From: Paracoccaceae bacterium
GTDB taxonomy: Bacteria > Pseudomonadota > Alphaproteobacteria > Rhodobacterales > Rhodobacteraceae
Assembly (NCBI GenBank): GCA_030750975.1
Contig: JASMHC010000001.1
Span: forward strand, 62,001 to 126,000
DNA length: 64,000 nucleotides
Direction of reading: 5' to 3'
This document shows, piece by piece, positions 17,250 to 23,742 of the stretch. Each line of letters starts with the position of its first letter. The first letter of the stretch is position 1. The position numbers were made by a program, and so were the translations under genes. Under the pieces are notes generated by a model. The model was not told the DNA's origin. It saw only the letters and a program-made list of their open reading frames with translations, and did no database searches.

Positions 17250-19001
17250 TTAAACAAGGACAGAGCCTTTGGCGTCGATCACCCCTTGGGTGTTGGCTTC
17301 GCCCAGCAGCATTTCGTTATGTGCCTTGCCCGACGGGATCATCGGGAAGCAGTTTTCGTGCTTTTCAACCAGACAATCAAAGATCACCGGACCGTCATAG
17401 GTGATCATTTCCATGATCGCGTCATCCAGATCGGCCTCGTTGTCGCAGATGATACCTTTGGCACCAAAGGCTTCGGCAAGCTTGACGAAATCGGGCAGGG
17501 CTTCGGACCAGGAATGCGAATAGCGTTCGCCATGCAGCAGTTCCTGCCACTGGCGGACCATGCCAAGGCGTTCATTGTTCAGGATGAACTGTTTGACCGG
17601 CAGGCGGTATTGAACGGCGGTGCCCATTTCCTGCATGTTCATCAGCCAGGACGCTTCGCCCGCGACATTGATCACAAGACTGTCCGGATGGGCCATCTGA
17701 ACGCCGACCGACGCCGGAAAGCCATACCCCATCGTGCCAAGCCCGCCCGAGGTCATCAGGCGATTGGGGTCTTCAAAGCCCAGATACTGCGCGGCCCACA
17801 TTTGGTGCTGTCCGACTTCGGTCGTGATATACCGGTCGTGTTCCTTGGTCAGGGCTTCCAGACGGGCCAATGCATGTTGGGGGCGGATTTTGCCGGATGA
17901 GGGCTGATAGGCCAGACAATTGACGGTTTTCCATTCCTCGATCTGCTTCCACCAGCGCGCCACACTTTCCGAGTTTGTCTTGCGGCCACGGGCTTTCCAG
18001 ACTTTCAGCATATCCTCGAGAACATGGGCGACGTCGCCGACAATCGGGAAGTCGACACGAATGACCTTGTTGATCGATGACGGGTCGATATCGATATGGG
18101 CTTTTTTCGAATTCGGGCTGAACGCATCGATCCGGCCGGTAATCCGGTCGTCAAAGCGGGCACCGATATTGATCATCAGATCGCATCCATGCATGGCCAT
18201 GTTTGCCTCGTAAAGCCCGTGCATTCCAAGCATGCCGATCCATTTGTCGCCGGATGCGGGATAGGCACCAAGCCCCATCAGGGTCGAGGTGATCGGAAAG
18301 CCGGTGGCTTGAACCAGTTCGCGAAGCAATTGGCTGGCGGCCGGGCCAGAGTTGATCACCCCACCGCCGGTGTAAAAGACCGGGCGTTCGGCTTTTTCGA
18401 TGGCTTCGACCACTTCGGTGATCGTTTCCATGTCACCTTTGACCTGCGGCTGGTAATGGCTGCGGGCCGGGGCCGGGGCACTGTAATGGTCGGTGGCGAA
18501 TTGCACGTCCTTCGGAATATCCACCAGAACCGGCCCAGGACGGCCAGATGTGGCAACATGAAAGGCTTCGTGGATGGTCGCGGCAAGGTTGCCGGTTTCC
18601 TTGACCAGCCAGTTATGTTTGGTGCAGGGGCGGGTGATGCCGACGGTGTCGGCTTCCTGAAAGGCGTCCGAGCCGATCATGAAGGTCGGCACCTGACCGG
18701 TCAGAACAACAATCGGGATCGAATCCAAAAGCGCGTCTGTCAGACCGGTGACGGCATTTGTCGCCCCCGGACCGGATGTCACCAGAACCACCCCCGGTTT
18801 GCCGGTTGAACGGGCATAGCCTTCGGCGGCGTGAACCGCGCCCTGTTCGTGACGGACCAGAATGTGACGGATATCATTTTGCTGAAAGATCTCGTCATAA
18901 ATCGGTAGCACCGCGCCCCCCGGGTATCCGAACACGACGTCCACGCCCTGATCCTTCAAGGCCTGAACCACCATTTTCGCTCCGGTCATTTGACGTGTCA
19001 T
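17250..19001 (-). CDS. ilvI: Acetolactate synthase large (catalytic) subunit
   Basis: 583 aa thiamine-diphosphate enzyme condensing two pyruvates (or pyruvate with 2-oxobutyrate) in valine, leucine and isoleucine synthesis. N-terminal FGYPGGAVLPIYDE holds the catalytic Glu; GPGATNAVTG and the C-terminal half follow the family pattern. The frame is open for 70 codons further upstream through the attenuator, but the ATG at 18999-19001 with a GGAG site is the expected start. Oddity: the diphosphate/Mg motif reads AGEASWLMN instead of the usual GD-type motif, so the metal-binding Asp is Glu. It is controlled by the leader and attenuator at 19055-19156. Confidence 0.95.
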   Translation of the reverse strand: MTRQMTGAKMVVQALKDQGVDVVFGYPGGAVLPIYDEIFQQNDIRHILVRHEQGAVHAAEGYARSTGKPGVVLVTSGPGATNAVTGLTDALLDSIPIVVLTGQVPTFMIGSDAFQEADTVGITRPCTKHNWLVKETGNLAATIHEAFHVATSGRPGPVLVDIPKDVQFATDHYSAPAPARSHYQPQVKGDMETITEVVEAIEKAERPVFYTGGGVINSGPAASQLLRELVQATGFPITSTLMGLGAYPASGDKWIGMLGMHGLYEANMAMHGCDLMINIGARFDDRITGRIDAFSPNSKKAHIDIDPSSINKVIRVDFPIVGDVAHVLEDMLKVWKARGRKTNSESVARWWKQIEEWKTVNCLAYQPSSGKIRPQHALARLEALTKEHDRYITTEVGQHQMWAAQYLGFEDPNRLMTSGGLGTMGYGFPASVGVQMAHPDSLVINVAGEASWLMNMQEMGTAVQYRLPVKQFILNNERLGMVRQWQELLHGERYSHSWSEALPDFVKLAEAFGAKGIICDNEADLDDAIMEMITYDGPVIFDCLVEKHENCFPMIPSGKAHNEMLLGEANTQGVIDAKGSVLV

Positions 19002-19054
19002 TTTTCTCTCCGGTTTATTGACGCGCGTTTGCACTTTCGTTTCGTCCTGGCGGC

Positions 19055-19083
19055 AAAAAAAAGCCCCCGTAAATTTCGGGGGC
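19055..19083 (-). terminator. Attenuator terminator of the ilvI-ilvN operon
   Basis: On the minus strand the 7-bp stem GCCCCCG/CGGGGGC (19083-19077 with 19069-19063) is followed by eight T residues (19062-19055). It lies between the leader peptide and ilvI and is the terminator arm of a transcription-attenuation switch. Confidence 0.9.
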
Positions 19084-19125
19084 GCATGGGGTTCTATCTG
19101 GGTTTCCGTTACCGGCCCATGCGCC
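19081..19125 (-). promoter_or_regulatory. Antiterminator pairing of the ilv leader
   Basis: GGCGCATGGG within the leader coding region (19125-19116) is perfectly complementary over 10 bp to CCCATGCGCC (19090-19081). The second segment shares its last three bases with the 5' arm of the terminator, so the two hairpins are mutually exclusive. Confidence 0.85.
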
Positions 19126-19156
19126 AATTTTCGACAATGACCACTAGGTTGGTCAT
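19109..19156 (-). CDS. ilv leader peptide (branched-chain amino acid attenuator)
   Basis: A 15-codon reading frame encodes MTNLVVIVENWRMGR, with an excellent AAGGAGA ribosome site. Five consecutive codons (4-8) read Leu-Val-Val-Ile-Val, exactly the products of the operon. A ribosome stalled there would leave 19116-19125 free to form the antiterminator; one reaching the stop codon would cover it and let the terminator form. Such leaders are known for ilv operons in proteobacteria. Too short for routine gene calling. Confidence 0.9.
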   Translation of the reverse strand: MTNLVVIVENWRMGR

Positions 19157-19182
19157 AAGCCTTCTCCTTGCTGCTGCGCGGC

Positions 19183-19211
19183 ACATTATGTCCGGCGCAC
19201 AGGGGCGTCAA
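19183..19211 (-). promoter_or_regulatory. Promoter of the ilv leader and ilvI-ilvN
   Basis: On the minus strand TTGACG (19211-19206) and TAATGT (19188-19183) are spaced by exactly 17 bp, a good sigma-70-type promoter. Transcription would begin near 19176, about 20 bases before the leader peptide start. Confidence 0.75.
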
Positions 19212-19285
19212 CAGGGTTATTTCTGAAAATGTGTCGCCAGTGACAAGAATTTTGTATTTTTATTGCGGGAACCTGGGGTGTCTGG

Positions 19286-19303
19286 GAATTTTTCGAAAAA
19301 TTC
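19286..19303. promoter_or_regulatory. Perfect 18-bp palindrome after the response regulator gene
   Basis: GAATTTTTCGAAAAATTC lies 21 bp beyond the stop of the LuxR-type gene and about 75 bp upstream of the ilv promoter. It could be an AT-rich terminator stem or an operator; no T-run follows, so its role is open. Confidence 0.4.
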
Positions 19304-19324
19304 TCCCATTTTGTCGGCGCTCTG

Positions 19325-19972
19325 TCAGCGCAAAATGCCAGTTCCCTGCAATACGCCATGCTCAAGCGCGTATTTGGTCAGCCCGGCAGTTGTGGATATG
19401 CCGAGTTTTCGCTTGATATTGCGGCGATGGGTTTCAACGGTGCGCACGGAAATATCCAGATCGATCGCCACTTCCTTGTTGGATTTGCCTTGCGCAAGTT
19501 GCAGCAGGATATTCTGTTCCCGGCTTGTCAGCGGTTCGCGCTGGCTGTCGGTCGGGTCCGGTTCAAGCGATCCTTGCGCCCCGGTGCACAGATAGCGTTC
19601 GCCTGCCAGAACCTTGTCGATGGCGTGGCGGATTTCTTCGGTCGGAACGTCCTTCAACAAATAGCCCATCGCCCCGTGGTTCATCGCGGTCGAGATATAT
19701 TCGGGGCTGTCATGCATCGACAGGATCAGAATTTTGGTGTTCGGGCAGTTTTCCAATATGATTTCGGTGGCGGCCAGCCCGTTGGTTTTGGGCATGTTCA
19801 GATCCATCAGCATGACGTCCGGTTCCAGCGCGGTCGCCTGCCTGATGGCCTCTTCCCCGTCGGACAGCGTGGCCAGAACGGTGATGTCGTCATAGCTTTC
19901 CAGCAGGGCTTCAATGCCTTCGGCAACCATCGGGTGGTCATCAACGATGATGATGCGGATCGGATCGGTCAT
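19325..19972 (-). CDS. NarL/LuxR-type response regulator
   Basis: 215 aa. The receiver domain (about 5-122) has the acidic pocket IVDDH and the phosphoacceptor Asp in MLMDLNMPK (about residue 56), with a conserved Lys in LLKD. The C-terminal LuxR helix-turn-helix (about 148-210) reads LTSREQNILLQLAQGKSNKEVA and SVRTVETHRRNIKRKL. It overlaps the histidine kinase gene by 4 bp (ATGA) and is therefore its cognate partner. The target is most likely the divergent TRAP operon; this is inferred from position. Confidence 0.93.
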   Translation of the reverse strand: MTDPIRIIIVDDHPMVAEGIEALLESYDDITVLATLSDGEEAIRQATALEPDVMLMDLNMPKTNGLAATEIILENCPNTKILILSMHDSPEYISTAMNHGAMGYLLKDVPTEEIRHAIDKVLAGERYLCTGAQGSLEPDPTDSQREPLTSREQNILLQLAQGKSNKEVAIDLDISVRTVETHRRNIKRKLGISTTAGLTKYALEHGVLQGTGILR

Positions 19973-21414
19973 TCTGCTGCTTTCCCGTATGAGACTTGTT
20001 TCGCGCCGTCGTCCGGCGACAGCAACCGCGACAGCGGAACGAGGGCTTCAATCGTCGTGCCGCGTGATGTCGAGGTAATGCGCAATTGCCCGTCCAGCTG
20101 CTCTATCCGTTCCTGCATATTGCGCAATCCCAGCCCCCCGGGGCCTGATTTCTTCACCTTGTCTATCCCGGTACCATTGTCCGAGATGCGCAAAGTGGCC
20201 CCTTTGCGGTGCCCGCGAATGTCGATGGACACTTTGGTTGCACCGGCGTGGCGCTCGATATTGGTCAGGGCCTCTTGTGCGATGCGGTAAAGGGCAATCT
20301 TGGTGTCCTGTTCCAGCCGGTTGCGGAAAACGGCGGTTTCAAAGGTCACTTTAACGCCGGTGCAGTGGGCAAAATCTTCGGCCAGGGATTTCACCGCAGG
20401 TCCAAGGCCAAGATCGTCCAATGCCCCGGGGCGCAGGTCGCGGCTGATCCGGCGCACTTCGTTCGCGGCAAGGGTCAGGTTTTCGATCCCCTTGTCCAAA
20501 GTTTCCTCGGCCCGCGGATCGCCTTTGGCGAAGCGGCGTTTGGCATTCTCCATTGCGTAGCGCACCCCGACGATGATCTGACTGATCCCGTCGTGAAGCT
20601 CGCGCGCGACGCGGCCGCGTTCTTCTTCCTGGGCGTCAAACACCCGTTGCGTCAGTTCTTTCAGCTTTGCATCCGCCAGCCGGCGTTCGCGAATGTTCAG
20701 AAACAGCCCCGAGCCGAACACCAAAAACAGCGCGGCAAAGGTAATTCCGCCGATATAATAGAATGTTCGCTGCACCCGGCGTTCAACATCCGCCCGGGCC
20801 GCGGCGACGCTTTCGACAACATCGTCGATGAAAACGCCGGTGCCAAACGCCCAGCGCCAGCTTTGAAAGCCCGTGACATATGAGACCATCAGGGCCTCTT
20901 CACCGGTTGACGGCTTTGGCCACAGATGTTCCACATAGCCCGCGCCCTGTTTGGCGGTCTGGATCAGTTCTTGCACGACAAGCGTTCCCTGGCTGTCGGC
21001 CAGATCGATCCAGTTGTTGTTGATAAAGTCGGTCTGACGGGGGCTGACCAGATTGGTGCCGTCATAATCATAGACAAAAAAGAACCCTTCGTCGCCATAG
21101 ATCATCGCCGCCAAAATCTGCATGACCTGTTGCTTGGCTTCCTCATCATCCGGCGGGGCGTTGCCGTATATATAATAAAAGCCGTTCTTTGCTTGCGTGA
21201 CATAATTGTGAAGCTCGGCTTTTTTCGCCTCGATCAGCTGGGTTTCCAAAGCGCGGATTTCCCGTTCCGCCGAGGTTCGGGACTGGTTGGCCACAAGTAC
21301 CGAAATGGCGGCCACCGCGATAATCAACGGAAGGGTCGCCAAAAGCGAAACTTTCTGGCCATAGGTGGGCCGGATATTTCGAAGCCAGGTCAGCATGCCC
21401 TTCGATACGCGCAA
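19969..21414 (-). CDS. Cache-domain sensor histidine kinase (HisKA_3/NarX-like)
   Basis: 481 aa. Two membrane segments (about 25-45 and 212-235) flank a periplasmic single Cache domain (about 50-210) with motifs YYIYGN and GDEGFFFVYDYDGTN, the kind that binds small organic acids. The cytoplasmic part has a HisKA_3 dimerisation helix with phospho-His in RVARELHDGISQ and a HATPase_c domain (ISDNGTGID, GGLGLRNMQERI). Coupled to the response regulator and divergent from a TRAP transporter, it probably senses the transported solute. Start could be Met7 instead of Met1. Confidence 0.92.
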   Translation of the reverse strand: MRVSKGMLTWLRNIRPTYGQKVSLLATLPLIIAVAAISVLVANQSRTSAEREIRALETQLIEAKKAELHNYVTQAKNGFYYIYGNAPPDDEEAKQQVMQILAAMIYGDEGFFFVYDYDGTNLVSPRQTDFINNNWIDLADSQGTLVVQELIQTAKQGAGYVEHLWPKPSTGEEALMVSYVTGFQSWRWAFGTGVFIDDVVESVAAARADVERRVQRTFYYIGGITFAALFLVFGSGLFLNIRERRLADAKLKELTQRVFDAQEEERGRVARELHDGISQIIVGVRYAMENAKRRFAKGDPRAEETLDKGIENLTLAANEVRRISRDLRPGALDDLGLGPAVKSLAEDFAHCTGVKVTFETAVFRNRLEQDTKIALYRIAQEALTNIERHAGATKVSIDIRGHRKGATLRISDNGTGIDKVKKSGPGGLGLRNMQERIEQLDGQLRITSTSRGTTIEALVPLSRLLSPDDGAKQVSYGKAAE

Positions 21415-21608
21415 TTTGGACCGGATTCAAAGAAAAGGCGGCATTTCCACCTTCGCACTTGCAGAAATTGGTCAAAAAACATTTCCAAAATGCAAATTCT
21501 ACGTAGTTGTGCGTATTTTCACGCGGGTATGTGTTGGCTAGGCTCACGGCACTTGAAACGATCCGCACGGGCGATTCTAGCCTGTGCCGAAATATCGGGA
21601 GGATTAAT

Positions 21609-22697
21609 ATGGATCGTCGTTCATTCCTAAGAACTTCAGCACTTGGTGGCACCGCAGCTGCGGCGACAACGCTGGCCGCACCAGCGTATGCCCAGGGCAA
21701 GCGCACCCTGACCATGGTTCAGTCATGGCCCCGCGGGTTTGCCGTGCTTGATGATGCGGCAAGCTATCTTGAGAAAATGGTTGCCGAAATGTCGGATGGT
21801 TCGCTGACCATCGACAAGAAGGCACCGGGCGAACTGGTGGGCGCGCTGGAAGTGTTTGACGCCGTGTCGTCGGGTCAGGCCGATATGTATCACTCGGCAG
21901 ACTACTACTTCATCGGTCAGCACCCGGCTCTGACGTATTTCACTTCCGTTCCCTTCGGTGGCACTGCGCAGGAATTGACCAACTGGTACTATCACGGCGG
22001 CGGAGAGCAGCTGCACGACGAGATCGGCCAGATCTTCAACTTCAAAGGCCTGCTGGCGGGGAACTCGGGCTCGCAGTCGGGTGGTTGGTTCCGCAAGGAA
22101 ATCCGTTCGGCGGAAGACTTTAACGGTCTCAAGTATCGTATGCCGGGTCTTGGCGGCAAGGCGCTTGGCAAGCTAGGCGCTTCCGTTCAGAACATTCCGG
22201 GCGGCGAACTGTATCAGGCGCTTTCGTCGGGTGCTCTGGACGGTCTTGAGTGGGTTGGTCCGATGGCCGACGAACGCGCCGGCTTCCAGGAAGTTGCGAA
22301 GATCTACTATGCTGCAGGCTTCCACGAACCGGGTTCGGGTCTTTCTGCAAACGTCAACCTCGACGTTTGGAACGACCTGAGTGCGCAGCACCAGGCCATT
22401 CTGCGTTATTCGTCGATGGCAACCACCCAGTTGCAGTTGTCGGAAACCCTGTCCAACAACGGTGCCGCATTGGCCCGCTTGCAGGCGCAAGGTGTCAGGG
22501 TTCTGCAATTCTCGGACGACGTTTGGGATGCCTTCGGTCGCGCGTCGGCCGAGGTCATGGACGAATTCATGGGCGACTCGCTCTTTGCTCAGGTTCGCGA
22601 ATCCTTCGAGGCTTCGATGGCATCGTCGGCTTCGTGGATCAACAAGTCGGACGGTTACTACGTCGAGCAGCGTTCGCGCGTTCTGGCGAACATGTAA
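21609..22697 (+). CDS. dctP: TRAP transporter substrate-binding protein (DctP/TakP-like), Tat-exported
   Basis: 362 aa. The N-terminus MDRRSFLRTSALGG is a twin-arginine signal ending near APAYAQ, so the protein is exported folded to the periplasm. The mature part resembles TakP of Rhodobacter, which binds 2-oxo acids (GELVGALEVFDAVSSG, YHGGGEQL, GGWFRKEI, EWVGPMADE). The ATG at 21609 has a GGAGG site; a longer frame upstream lacks support. It is the first gene of a TRAP operon. The ligand is probably a monocarboxylate or oxo acid, but residues alone do not settle this. Confidence 0.88.
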   Translation: MDRRSFLRTSALGGTAAAATTLAAPAYAQGKRTLTMVQSWPRGFAVLDDAASYLEKMVAEMSDGSLTIDKKAPGELVGALEVFDAVSSGQADMYHSADYYFIGQHPALTYFTSVPFGGTAQELTNWYYHGGGEQLHDEIGQIFNFKGLLAGNSGSQSGGWFRKEIRSAEDFNGLKYRMPGLGGKALGKLGASVQNIPGGELYQALSSGALDGLEWVGPMADERAGFQEVAKIYYAAGFHEPGSGLSANVNLDVWNDLSAQHQAILRYSSMATTQLQLSETLSNNGAALARLQAQGVRVLQFSDDVWDAFGRASAEVMDEFMGDSLFAQVRESFEASMASSASWINKSDGYYVEQRSRVLANM

Positions 22698-22711
22698 TCG
22701 CATCAGCAAAA

Positions 22712-22768
22712 ATTTCAGGGGCCCTGACGCAAGTCGGGGCCCTTCGGCGCATAGGCGCCACCTGAAAT
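22712..22768 (+). promoter_or_regulatory. Structured intercistronic RNA between dctP and dctQ
   Basis: Outer arms ATTTCAGG (22712-22719) and CCTGAAAT (22761-22768) enclose two inner hairpins, GGGCCC/GGGCCC (22719-22724 with 22737-22742) and GGCGC/GCGCC (22746-22750 with 22755-22759), giving a three-way-junction shape. No T-run follows. It could protect dctP mRNA and raise its level over the membrane subunits. Confidence 0.5.
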
Positions 22769-22798
22769 CAGCCCGAAAACGGGCATTGGGGGACTACC

Positions 22799-23725
22799 AT
22801 GCAGGATGAAGGATCGGTCGGGTTCTTTGGCGCAATCATCCAAGGCGTTGTCTGGGTGTTGGAAAACATCGCCATGGCTTTTTACAATTTCGGCTATGCC
22901 GTGATGAACCCGTCACTCTGGCTGGACTGGTCAGACAAACAAGCCATCATGCGCGTGATCTACTACGGCGGCTCGGTCGAGTTTTTCTTTGTCGTGTTCA
23001 CGTTCTTTCTTGTTCTGACGATTGTCGGTTTCTTTTCGCACAGGTTCCTGTGGGGATTGGTTCGCGGATTTGAAGGCTTTGCCAATTTTACCGGACGGTT
23101 TTTCGCCTGGGCCGGTTTGGCCATGGTGCTGCAACAGGTTGTCATTGTCTTCATGCAAAGGATTTTCACACGGCCCGATATCGTGATCGGGTTTGGGGTG
23201 CCTTTGCAATTCGACATCAGTTGGTATGCAGAAGAGCTGAAGCTTTACAACGCGATGGTTGTGGCGCTTTGCGTCACCTATACCTTTGTTCAGGGCGGGC
23301 ATGTGCGGGTTGACCTGATATACTCGGCCGTTCGTTTCCGCACGAAAAAGCTGATCGACATGTTCGGATCGCTGTTCTTCATGCTTCCGGCCGCGACGCT
23401 GACCTGGATGTATGGCTGGTACTTCCTGTGGCGGCATCTGATGGTGCCAAAGCCATCGGCGTCCGACACGTTGGATCGCCTGCTTTTGAAAGCACGGGCC
23501 TTCCGCTGGAATATTGAATTAATCGGCCCGTCACCGAACGGCTTTACCGCGTACTTCCTGTTCAAGATCCTGCTGGTCGCCTTCACGGCTTTGGTCTTTA
23601 TCCATGGCTGGGCGTTCTTCTGGCGGTCCTATCTTGAATGGCGCGAAGGTGAAGCAAGCGAAAACAAATACCTCGACAAGGATTCACTTGGCGAAGGTGA
23701 AGAAGCCTATGAAGGCACGCACTAA
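22799..23725 (+). CDS. dctQ: TRAP transporter small membrane subunit (DctQ type), enlarged
   Basis: 308 aa, roughly twice the usual DctQ length. Several hydrophobic helices are visible (about 61-82, 96-120, 157-175, 195-215, 258-280). A DctQ-type core lies around VRVDLIYSAVRFRTKKLIDMFG. Extra residues precede the core and form a loop near 220-255. Enlarged DctQ subunits occur with the mannitol/chloroaromatic-type TRAP family. It works with the large permease in the inner membrane to couple uptake to a sodium or proton gradient. Confidence 0.85.
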   Translation: MQDEGSVGFFGAIIQGVVWVLENIAMAFYNFGYAVMNPSLWLDWSDKQAIMRVIYYGGSVEFFFVVFTFFLVLTIVGFFSHRFLWGLVRGFEGFANFTGRFFAWAGLAMVLQQVVIVFMQRIFTRPDIVIGFGVPLQFDISWYAEELKLYNAMVVALCVTYTFVQGGHVRVDLIYSAVRFRTKKLIDMFGSLFFMLPAATLTWMYGWYFLWRHLMVPKPSASDTLDRLLLKARAFRWNIELIGPSPNGFTAYFLFKILLVAFTALVFIHGWAFFWRSYLEWREGEASENKYLDKDSLGEGEEAYEGTH

Positions 23726-23742
23726 TTTAGGGGCAGTGGACA

